From contig JAODNB010000062.1 in assembly GCA_025464795.1 (NCBI GenBank), positions 1 to 14,246 of the forward strand: 14,246 bases of DNA. The letters run 5' to 3'. This stretch comes from Frankiales bacterium. GTDB lineage: Bacteria; Actinomycetota; Actinomycetes; Mycobacteriales; SCTD01. Positions within the stretch are counted from its first letter, which is position 1. Each line of letters opens with the position of its first letter. This document shows, in pieces, positions 1 to 6,540 of the stretch. The notes under the pieces were generated by a model that worked only from the letters and a program-made list of their open reading frames with translations, was not told the origin of the DNA and did not search any database. Both the position numbers and the translations under genes were made by a program.

Positions 1-189
1 AGCGACCCGCGCAGCTGCCTGGCGCTCGACCTGTGCGACCCGCATCCGGGCCTGCCGCTCCGCCTCGGCGGCCCGCTCCCCCGCTGCCCGCTCCGCGAGC
101 GTCCAGCGCGCTCGGGCGATCTCGCCGCTCCGGCGGGCGCGCCGCAGCTGGTCGGCCAGCGTCGCGTCGTACAGAGGGGTCTCGCTCAC
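1..189 (-). CDS. Small coiled-coil hypothetical protein, partial (3' end outside window)
   Basis: An open frame starts with GTG at 189 and runs in frame to the window edge, giving 63 residues with no stop. The GTG overlaps the TGA of the upstream DUF3516 helicase by 4 nt (GTGA), the classic arrangement for translational coupling, and there is no separate ribosome binding site. The protein begins SETPLYDATLADQLRRARR and continues as a highly charged Ala/Arg/Glu-rich stretch with no obvious helix breaker apart from two glycines. This is typical of a long amphipathic helix or coiled coil. No known domain is recognised and the C-terminus is not visible. The coupling suggests it is made with the helicase and could be an accessory subunit, but that is inference. 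A frame this rich in Arg/Ala could in principle be spurious; the exact GTGA overlap is the main argument for it. Confidence 0.6.
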   Translation of the reverse strand, partial: MSETPLYDATLADQLRRARRSGEIARARWTLAERAAGERAAEAERQARMRVAQVERQAAARVA

Positions 190-2627
190 TGCGACAGCCA
201 AGCAGGTCCGAGCGGCGCGAAGGCTGTGACCCTCACCACGGCCTCGCCCTCCTCGTCCGACGCCTCCAGGTCCACGACGCCCTGCAGGGCCCAGTCGTGG
301 TCTCCCTGCGCGTCGTGGATCACCTGGGTCACCGCTGCGCCCTCGAAGCGGAACAGCTCCGGCCCGCGAGCGGCCTGGTCGGTCAGCACGCCGTCGTGGT
401 CCTCGAAGTACGCGTCGAGCGCGGCGTTCCAGTCGACGTCCGGGTCCATGGCGCGAAGCAGGTCGTCGCGCTGGAAGGACAGCGCGTGCACCCGGCGCCA
501 CATGGCGTTCCGAACGAGCACCCGGAAGGCGCGGGTGTTCCGGGACACCACCGGGACCGGCTCGGGGGCAACGGCACCGCCGCTGGTGAGCTCGGCCCAC
601 TCGTCGAGCAGGCTGCTGTCCACCTGCCGCACGACCTCGCCGAGCCAGTCGGTGATCTCCTGGACCTCCTCGGTCCGCACGCTGTCGGGCACGCTGCGCT
701 TCAGCGCCTTGTACGCATCAGCGAGGGCCCGCAGGACAAGCCCTTCGGACCGCCCCAGGCCGTAGAGCCCGACGTACTCGTTGTAGGTCATGGCCTGCTC
801 GTAGAGGTCTCGCGCCACGGACTTGGGCTTCAGCTCGTGGTCGAGGATCCACGGGTTCGTCTGCTGGTAGATCGCATATGCCGCGGTGAGGAGCTCTTCC
901 AGCGGCTTCGGGTACGACACGTCCTCGAGGAGCTCCATCCGCTCCTCGTACTCGATGCCGTCCATCTTCATCTGCCCGATGGCCTCGCCGCGCGCCCGCT
1001 TGCGCTGGGCGTTGAGCACCTGCCGCGGGTCGTCGAGGGTGGCTTCCACGACCGAGAGCACGTCGAGGGCGTACGTGGGTGACTCGCGGTCCAGGAGCTC
1101 GAACGAGGCGAGCGCGAACAACGCCAGGGGCTGGTCGAGCGCGAAGTCAGGCTGCAGGTCGACGGTGAGCCGCACGCCGTCGGCGGTCCGCTCCATCACG
1201 CCGCCGTTCTCGAGCGCGCGGTAGAGCCGGATCGCCTGCCGGGCAAGGGCGAGCTGCCGCTTGCGGGGCTCGTGGTTGTCCCACAGCAGCTTGCGCATGT
1301 TGCTCAGCAGGTCCGGGCCGCGGCCCGCGACGTTGAGCAGCATCGCGGCCGTGACCTTCATGTGGCTGGTCATGGTCTCGGGCGTCGCGTTCACCAACCG
1401 CTCAAAGGTCTTCTCGTCCCAGGAGACGAAGCCCTCGGGCGGCGACTTGCGCTTGTAGGACTTCTTCTTCTTCTCGTCGTCGCCGAACTTCGCCAGCGCC
1501 TTGGTGTTCTCGATGACGTGGTCCGGGGCCTGTACGACGACCAGCCCTGCGGTGTCGAACCCTGCTCTGCCTGCGCGGCCGGCGATCTGGTGGAACTCCC
1601 GGGCACGCAAATGCCGCACCCGGGTGCCGTCGTACTTCGACAGCGAGGTGAACATCACGGTCCGGATCGGCACGTTGATGCCCACGCCCAGGGTGTCGGT
1701 CCCGCAGACGACCTTGAGGTAGCCGGCTTGGGCGAGCTGCTCGACCAGTCGCCGGTACTTCGGCAGCATCCCCGCGTGGTGCACCCCGATGCCGTGCCGC
1801 ACCAGGCGGGACAGGGTCTGCCCGAACTTCGTCGTGAACCGGAAGCCGCCGATCAGCGCGGCGATCTGGTCCTTCTCCTCGCGGGTGCACACGTTGATGC
1901 TCATCAGCGCCTGCGCCCGCTCGACGGCGGACTCCTGCGTCGAGTGGACCACGTAGACGGGCGCCTGGTGGGTCTGCAGCAGCTCGGTCAGCTTGTCGTG
2001 CAGGGGATCAAGCGACCACTCGAAGGTGAGCGGCACGGGGCGCTCGGCGTTCGACACCTCGGCGACGTCGCGACCCGAACGTGCGGCGAGGTCACGCCTC
2101 AGCTCGGTGGTGTCCCCCAGCGTCGCCGACATCAGCAGGAACTGGGTGCTGGTCATCTCGAGCAGCGGGACCTGCCACGCCCACCCGCGCTCGGGGTCGG
2201 CGTAGTAGTGGAACTCATCCATGACCACGAGCCCGATGCCGGTGCGGGTGCCGTGCCGCAGCGCCCGGTTCGCGAGCACTTCCGCTGTGCAGCACAGGAT
2301 CGGGGCCTGCGCGTTGACGGCCGCGTCGCCTGTCGCCATACCGACGTTCTCGGCCCCGAACACCTCGCAGAGGGCGAAGAACTTCTCACTCACCAGGGCC
2401 TTGATGGGTGCGGTGTAGACCGATTGCGTGCCCTCGCTGAGAGCAGCGAGGTGAGCGCCGACGGCGACGAGGGACTTCCCGCTGCCGGTCGGGGTGGCGA
2501 GCACGACGTGGCTGCCGCCGAGCAGCTCGAGCAGCGCCTCCTCCTGGGCCGGGTAGAGCGCGACAGGGCTCCACGCGGTGAAGGTCTCCAGGACCGCGTC
2601 GGGACCGCCTGCGACAGGTTCCAGCAT
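186..2627 (-). CDS. DEAD/DEAH-box (Ski2-like) RNA helicase with C-terminal DUF3516 domain
   Basis: This 813-residue superfamily 2 helicase is predicted to unwind RNA using ATP in the cytoplasm. Visible motifs in order are motif I ATPTGSGKS (residues 44-52), Ia TAPIKAL (72-78), motif II DEFH (137-140), motif III SAT (167-169), the HHAG element (283-286) typical of Ski2/Mtr4-like enzymes, and motif VI QIAGRAGRAG (347-356). A lysine-rich linker (EKKKKSYKRK, about 385-394) separates the core from a roughly 400-residue C-terminal region that matches what I know as DUF3516, common in actinobacterial helicases of 800-850 residues. The ATG at 2627 lies 2 nt after the stop of the DEAD-box gene, with no clear Shine-Dalgarno, so translation is probably coupled. 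It differs from HelY, which is longer and has a different C-terminus. The cellular RNA substrate is unknown. Confidence 0.93.
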   Translation of the reverse strand: MLEPVAGGPDAVLETFTAWSPVALYPAQEEALLELLGGSHVVLATPTGSGKSLVAVGAHLAALSEGTQSVYTAPIKALVSEKFFALCEVFGAENVGMATGDAAVNAQAPILCCTAEVLANRALRHGTRTGIGLVVMDEFHYYADPERGWAWQVPLLEMTSTQFLLMSATLGDTTELRRDLAARSGRDVAEVSNAERPVPLTFEWSLDPLHDKLTELLQTHQAPVYVVHSTQESAVERAQALMSINVCTREEKDQIAALIGGFRFTTKFGQTLSRLVRHGIGVHHAGMLPKYRRLVEQLAQAGYLKVVCGTDTLGVGINVPIRTVMFTSLSKYDGTRVRHLRAREFHQIAGRAGRAGFDTAGLVVVQAPDHVIENTKALAKFGDDEKKKKSYKRKSPPEGFVSWDEKTFERLVNATPETMTSHMKVTAAMLLNVAGRGPDLLSNMRKLLWDNHEPRKRQLALARQAIRLYRALENGGVMERTADGVRLTVDLQPDFALDQPLALFALASFELLDRESPTYALDVLSVVEATLDDPRQVLNAQRKRARGEAIGQMKMDGIEYEERMELLEDVSYPKPLEELLTAAYAIYQQTNPWILDHELKPKSVARDLYEQAMTYNEYVGLYGLGRSEGLVLRALADAYKALKRSVPDSVRTEEVQEITDWLGEVVRQVDSSLLDEWAELTSGGAVAPEPVPVVSRNTRAFRVLVRNAMWRRVHALSFQRDDLLRAMDPDVDWNAALDAYFEDHDGVLTDQAARGPELFRFEGAAVTQVIHDAQGDHDWALQGVVDLEASDEEGEAVVRVTAFAPLGPAWLSQ

Positions 2628-2629
2628 GC

Positions 2630-4159
2630 TCAGCGAGGGCGGCGGGAGGGCGGTTGCTGGCCGGCCCGCGCAGCCAGCTCGGCCCGAGTGCGGGCCGGGC
2701 CCTGAGCTGCGCCGGCGCGGCGCGGTCCCTTGCGGGCAGGTGTCGAGGCGCTGGGCTGACCCGCGGCCGCGCGGGTCGCCTCGCGTGCCTCGGGGGTCGA
2801 TGCCTCGTGGGTCTTGGGAGCTCGAAGGGCGCTCGTGCGGGGCGCCCCCGTGCCCGCACCGCGGACCTTCTTCGGAGCGGACTCGGTCTGCTTCTGACTG
2901 CGGCCTCGGTTCGAAGACTTCTGCGCCGTTCCCGGCCGCTGGCGTGGTGGTCGCTGCTGCTGCACGGGGACCTCGGCGACCGGCTCGACGTGCGGAGCTG
3001 CAGGGCCGACCAGCTGCGTGATGAGGGGGTGGCCGGGCCGCACCTGCACGGTCTCGGGAGCGATGCCCGCCTGCTTCGCCAGTGCTTTCACGTCGCGTCC
3101 CTGCTCCGGCAGCGACAGCGTCACGACGACACCGCCGGCACCGGCACGGGCGGTTCGGCCCGAGCGGTGCAGGTAGGCCTTGTGCTCGGTGGGCGGGTCG
3201 ACGTGGATGACGATCGCGACGTCATCGACGTGGATGCCGCGAGCGGCGATGTCGGTCGCTACGAGGACCCGCACCGAGCCGTCCATGAAGGCCTCGAGGT
3301 TGCGCTCGCGCGCGCCCTGGCTGAGGTTGCCGTGCAGCTCGACCGCAGGGACACCGGCCGCGGTGAGCTGCTTCGCGAGCTTCTTCGCGGTGTGCTTGGT
3401 GCGCATGAACAGCACGGACCGCTCCATGCCCGACGCCAGCTCTCGTACGACGGTGGGCTTGTCGGGGGTGCTGACCGAGAAGACGTAGTGGGTCATGGTG
3501 CTGACCGGCGCGACGGCCGGGTCGACGCTGTGGGTGGTCGGCTCGTGGAGGTAGCGCTTCACCAGCACGTCGACACCGTTGTCCAGCGTCGCCGAGAACA
3601 GCATCCGCTGCCCCTTCTTCGGGGTCTTGTCGAGCAGCCGCTTCACCGCAGGCAGGAAGCCCAGGTCCGCCATGTGGTCGGCCTCGTCGAGGATCGTGAT
3701 CTCGACCGCGGACAGGTCGACGAAGCCCTGCGAGATGAGGTCCTCGAGCCGACCGGGGCAGGCGATGAGGACGTCGACGCCGGGCGCCATCGCCTTCACC
3801 TGGGGGCTCTGCCCGACGCCCCCGAACACCACGGCAGCCGTGAGCTTCGACGCGTACGCCAGCGGCTGCACCACCGCCATCACCTGGTTCGCGAGCTCGC
3901 GGGTCGGGACGAGGATCAGGCTGCGGGCCTGGCGCGCGTGCCGCGTACCGCCGGCGAGCCGCGCGACGAGCGGCAGGCTGAAGGCGAGCGTCTTGCCGCT
4001 GCCGGTCTTCCCGCGTCCGAGGACGTCCTTGCCGGCAAGGGTGTCGGGCAGCGTCGCGGCCTGGATGGGGAACGGGAGCGTGATCCCCTGGCGGTCGAGC
4101 TCGGCGCAGAGGATCGCGGGCACGCCCAGATCAGGGAACGTACGGGTCGACGTGGGCAT
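2630..4159 (-). CDS. DEAD-box ATP-dependent RNA helicase with basic disordered C-terminal tail
   Basis: A 509-residue DEAD-box helicase of the RhlE/SrmB-like bacterial type. It has an N-terminal Q-motif (F8 and PFPIQ at 29-33), motif I GKTGSGKT (50-57), PTRELA (85-90), motif II DEAD (158-161), motif III SAT (189-191), motif V ATDIAARGIH (301-310) and motif VI HRSGRTARAG (331-340). From about residue 390 the protein turns into a Pro/Ala/Arg/Lys/Gln-rich low-complexity tail of about 120 residues, as found in RNA-binding tails of cold-shock and ribosome-assembly helicases. The frame stays open another 103 codons upstream, but that stretch is antisense to the divergent methyltransferase and the Q-motif spacing fits ATG 4159. 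No Shine-Dalgarno is seen at proper spacing (GGTGG touches the ATG), so the message may be leaderless. It is first of a three-gene minus-strand operon. Confidence 0.93.
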   Translation of the reverse strand: MPTSTRTFPDLGVPAILCAELDRQGITLPFPIQAATLPDTLAGKDVLGRGKTGSGKTLAFSLPLVARLAGGTRHARQARSLILVPTRELANQVMAVVQPLAYASKLTAAVVFGGVGQSPQVKAMAPGVDVLIACPGRLEDLISQGFVDLSAVEITILDEADHMADLGFLPAVKRLLDKTPKKGQRMLFSATLDNGVDVLVKRYLHEPTTHSVDPAVAPVSTMTHYVFSVSTPDKPTVVRELASGMERSVLFMRTKHTAKKLAKQLTAAGVPAVELHGNLSQGARERNLEAFMDGSVRVLVATDIAARGIHVDDVAIVIHVDPPTEHKAYLHRSGRTARAGAGGVVVTLSLPEQGRDVKALAKQAGIAPETVQVRPGHPLITQLVGPAAPHVEPVAEVPVQQQRPPRQRPGTAQKSSNRGRSQKQTESAPKKVRGAGTGAPRTSALRAPKTHEASTPEAREATRAAAGQPSASTPARKGPRRAGAAQGPARTRAELAARAGQQPPSRRPR

Positions 4160-4172
4160 CCACCATTGTCGC

Positions 4173-4180
4173 AGGTGGGG
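4173..4180 (+). promoter_or_regulatory. Ribosome binding site for the TrmH-family gene
   Basis: AGGTGGGG ends 6 nt before GTG 4187. This favours GTG 4187 over the in-frame GTG at 4193. It lies in the 27-bp gap between the two divergent start codons. Confidence 0.6.
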
Positions 4181-4186
4181 CAGTCT

Positions 4187-4846
4187 GTGCGGGTGACCGT
4201 CGCGCTCGAGGGCTTCCACGCCGTGAAGCACGCCCTGCGCTTCGCGCCGGACCTGGTACGGCAGGTCACCGTCACCGACCTCGCGGCGGCGCTCGCGCTG
4301 GCCGACGAGCTGGCCCCGGACCTGCACGACCTGCTGGCGGGTCGGGCTGTCGAAGGCCGCGTCGACCACCCCACCGGGGTTGCCGGGGCGGCAGACCAGC
4401 CGGCCGAGGAACGGTTTGTCCTGCGCGCGAGGTCCACTCCGCTCGTGCTGCTCGACGATCCCAAGCACCCGGGCAACGCAGGGGCCGCCATCCGGGTAGC
4501 CGCAGCTGCCGGTGCCTCAGGAGTGGCCTTCACCGGTGGCTTGGACCCCTGGCACCCGGCGGTCGTCCGCGGCTCGGCCGGGCTGCACTACGCCCTGCCG
4601 GTGCTGCGGTGCGACGCGTCCGAGCTGACGGGACCGGTCTGGGCCCTCGACGCGGAGGGAGACGCTCTGGGTGAGGTTCCCGACGACGTCGTGCTCGCCG
4701 TGGGGAGCGAGCGGTCCGGCCTGTCGGCCGAGGTGCGGCGGGTCGCGACCAGGACCGTCTCGCTGCCGATGCGGCCAGGCGTGTCCTCCCTCAACCTCGC
4801 GACGGCGCTCAGCGCCGCCCTCTACGCCTGGCGCCTGCGCACCTGA
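4187..4846 (+). CDS. TrmH/SpoU-family RNA 2'-O-ribose methyltransferase
   Basis: A 219-residue SPOUT-class methyltransferase that should transfer a methyl group from S-adenosylmethionine to a ribose 2'-OH of tRNA or rRNA. The three SpoU motifs are present: motif 1 NAGAAIR (97-103, NxGxxxR with the conserved Arg103), motif 2 VGSERSGLS (172-180, with Gly173/Glu175), and motif 3 PMRPGVSSLNLATALSAALY (about 194-213), which together form the trefoil-knot cofactor site. The first ~85 residues form a small N-terminal domain that may contact RNA. The exact target base cannot be read from the sequence. The GTG start is supported by AGGTGGGG 6 nt upstream. It diverges from the DEAD-box helicase over 27 bp and overlaps the convergent DUF4192 gene by 25 bp at its 3' end. 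The frame continues upstream antisense to the helicase, but that part is a shadow. Confidence 0.9.
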   Translation: MRVTVALEGFHAVKHALRFAPDLVRQVTVTDLAAALALADELAPDLHDLLAGRAVEGRVDHPTGVAGAADQPAEERFVLRARSTPLVLLDDPKHPGNAGAAIRVAAAAGASGVAFTGGLDPWHPAVVRGSAGLHYALPVLRCDASELTGPVWALDAEGDALGEVPDDVVLAVGSERSGLSAEVRRVATRTVSLPMRPGVSSLNLATALSAALYAWRLRT

Positions 4847-5865
4847 GGCAGCCGACGACGGCTACGCGCGCTCTTGGCCGTCATCGTCCGCAGCTGCTTC
4901 GGCGAGACCTGGCCGAGCACCATCGTCTGCAGCAGCAAGGCCAACGAGTAGGTCGGGTCGGTGGTGAGCGCCCGCTCCAGAGCGATGCTCGTCTGCGCAC
5001 CCCCGCCTGCGCAGTACGACACCCACGCGAACAGCGTGCACACGGGCGCGTCATAGGGCGGGGGCGTCCGCGTCATCACCTCGCGCAGCAGCTCGAGGAG
5101 CGCGGGTTGGTCCGAAGCGGGAAGCGCTGCCAGGTCGTCGCGCACCAGGACGTCCTGCAGGCTGACCGCCAGGGCCGCGGCCTCGAGGCCGGCGAGCTCC
5201 GCGGGCGGGTCCTGGAAGCGCTCGAGCGCGGCCAGCCAGCCCTGCAGGAAGACCTCAGCTGCCAGCTCGGCCCCGCTCTCGTCAACGGCGTCCTCGAGCA
5301 GGACCAGAGCCTGCTCGCAGCGCTGCCGAGCGAGGGTCGCGGCCAGGAACGACGGGCCGGCCAGGGACGCCTCGAGCGCTGCCCGGTCGGGCAGCACGGT
5401 CCGGCCCTCGAAGACCCTCTCGACCTCGAGCAGCTGCACCGCGCTGCTGTCCTGACCGTCCGCGACGGGCGTCCCCTCGACGGGGCAGCACCCCTCGTCC
5501 TGGCAGAGGTAGCTCCAGAACCGGTCCGCACCGATGAGCAGTGCCTCGGTCACGACGAGGTCCTCGAAGCGGCGGAGCAGGTTCGCCACCAGTGCCTGCC
5601 GTGCAAAGGGCTCCGGCGAGCAGGTGTAGACGGCGATCACGACCCGCGTGGACCTCTGATGACGCACCCGACCCTCGATGTCCTCGGCGAGCACCTGCTC
5701 GTGCTCCGTCGGCGGGAGGTCGAAGCGCATGGTCAGACCGAGCCTGCCCCGAGGCTCGTGGCAGCAGATGACGACGAGGCTCTCCGTCGGGACGTAGCCG
5801 AGGTAGACCGGCAGCGCAGCGACCATCTGCGACGGGGTGGTGAGGCGGGCGATCGGCTTCGTCAT
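4822..5865 (-). CDS. DUF4192 domain-containing protein
   Basis: A 347-residue protein of the DUF4192 family, widespread in actinobacteria and without assigned function. The recognisable features are the N-terminal block with LTTPSQMVAALPVYLGYVP (8-26), a following V-V-I-C-C segment, and the Cys-rich signature WSYLCQDEGCCPVEGTP (117-133). The second half is Ala/Leu-rich and helical, and its closing part (LLREVMTRTPPP onwards) is typical of the family's C-terminus. No signal peptide or membrane segment is visible, so it is probably cytoplasmic. The cysteines could bind metal, but that is a guess. ATG 5865 is chosen because the family N-terminus begins there; the longer open frame upstream is antisense to the membrane-protein gene. 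No Shine-Dalgarno is visible. Its 3' end overlaps the methyltransferase gene by 25 bp, tail-to-tail. Confidence 0.88.
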   Translation of the reverse strand: MTKPIARLTTPSQMVAALPVYLGYVPTESLVVICCHEPRGRLGLTMRFDLPPTEHEQVLAEDIEGRVRHQRSTRVVIAVYTCSPEPFARQALVANLLRRFEDLVVTEALLIGADRFWSYLCQDEGCCPVEGTPVADGQDSSAVQLLEVERVFEGRTVLPDRAALEASLAGPSFLAATLARQRCEQALVLLEDAVDESGAELAAEVFLQGWLAALERFQDPPAELAGLEAAALAVSLQDVLVRDDLAALPASDQPALLELLREVMTRTPPPYDAPVCTLFAWVSYCAGGGAQTSIALERALTTDPTYSLALLLQTMVLGQVSPKQLRTMTAKSARSRRRLPQVRRRQA

Positions 5866-5926
5866 GCGCACAAGCCTGGCGCGGCGGCCGGTCCCGTGCG
5901 GACGACGAGAAGATCTGTGGATGGGC

Positions 5927-5931
5927 AAGGA
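5927..5931 (+). promoter_or_regulatory. Ribosome binding site deciding the start of the CDF-like gene
   Basis: AAGGA sits 7 nt before GTG 5939. The in-frame ATG at 5921 lies upstream of this site and has no Shine-Dalgarno of its own, so GTG 5939 is preferred. Confidence 0.6.
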
Positions 5932-5938
5932 TGACGGT

Positions 5939-6511
5939 GTGACCGACCCGCTCCGCAACGCTCTGACCGTCTCCTGGGCCACGATCGGCTGGAGCACGGT
6001 GACAGGGATCGGCGCCGTCGTCCTCGGCTTGTCCGCGGCCTCCCTCGCCCTCGTGGGCTCGGGGGCGAGCGTGCTGGTCGACGTCTCGTCCTCGCTCGTC
6101 CTGGTGTGGCGCTTCCGGCACCCGTTCGGCAACGAGGCCGCTGAGCACCGCGCCCAAGCGGTAGCCGCCTCGGCCCTCGTCGTGCTTGCTGTGCTCCTCG
6201 GGGCCTCGAGCACCCAGCGCCTCGTGACCGGCGGCGAGGCTCACCCGACTGCTGCCACCGTCGTGCTCGCGGCGGCCTCGCTGGTCGTCCTGCCGCTGCT
6301 CGCGGCGCGCAAGTACGCCGTCGCTCCGACGGTCCCCAGCCGCGCCCTGCGCACCGACGCGCACATCACCCTCGTCGGGGCGAGCACGGCCGGCCTGGCG
6401 CTGCTCGGGTTCGCGCTCACCGAGCGGGGAGCTGGGTGGGCCGACCCGGCGGCTGCGCTGACCGTGGCCCTGCTGGCACTGGCCGTCGGGGTGCTCGAGC
6501 TCCGGTCGTAG
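5939..6511 (+). CDS. Six-helix membrane protein resembling the CDF cation-efflux membrane domain
   Basis: A 190-residue integral membrane protein with six hydrophobic segments at about 8-30, 33-57, 71-90, 104-123, 141-160 and 168-187. The layout and local sequence (VLVDVSSSLVLVW in helix 2, LRTDAHITLVGAST at helix 5, WADPAAALTVALL in helix 6) resemble the transmembrane half of cation diffusion facilitators, which export Zn, Fe, Co or Mn by proton exchange. Two differences stand out. The usual ~90-residue cytoplasmic dimerisation domain is absent, and each HxxxD/DxxxD metal-binding pair keeps only its second Asp (D48 and D140), with Ser44 and Ala136 where the first ligand would be. Metal transport is therefore uncertain. 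GTG 5939 is supported by AAGGA 7 nt upstream; ATG 5921 would add six residues. It diverges from the DUF4192 gene and is convergent with hrpA, with a 17-bp gap. Confidence 0.82.
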   Translation: MTDPLRNALTVSWATIGWSTVTGIGAVVLGLSAASLALVGSGASVLVDVSSSLVLVWRFRHPFGNEAAEHRAQAVAASALVVLAVLLGASSTQRLVTGGEAHPTAATVVLAAASLVVLPLLAARKYAVAPTVPSRALRTDAHITLVGASTAGLALLGFALTERGAGWADPAAALTVALLALAVGVLELRS

Positions 6512-6514
6512 GGA

Positions 6515-6540
6515 TCACAGCGCGTCAGTCACAGCGCGTC
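6515..6540. repeat. 12-bp direct repeat, 14-bp period, at the hrpA stop codon
   Basis: TCACAGCGCGTC occurs at 6515-6526 and again at 6529-6540, separated by AG. The right copy is the last four codons of hrpA including its stop; the left copy lies in the 17-bp gap after it. It looks like a small local duplication, possibly by slippage. Confidence 0.8.

Noticed and set aside
1272..2705. A 477-codon plus-strand open frame opposite the DUF3516 helicase
   Set aside because: It is a GC-driven shadow: no recognisable motif, biased composition, and it spans the helicase motifs exactly.
2654..4186. A 730-codon plus-strand frame continuous with the methyltransferase gene, antisense to the DEAD-box helicase
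   Set aside because: The upstream part has an Arg/Gly/His/Asp-rich composition with no domain, as expected for the mirror of a high-GC gene. Helicase motifs are intact on the other strand, and the methyltransferase has its own GTG and ribosome binding site.
4160..4468. N-terminal extension of the DEAD-box helicase by 103 codons
   Set aside because: The extension is antisense to the methyltransferase coding sequence, contains no helicase feature, and the Q-motif already sits at the normal distance from ATG 4159.
5866..6213. Longer start for the DUF4192 protein
   Set aside because: The extra residues are antisense to the membrane protein gene and the family N-terminus begins at ATG 5865.
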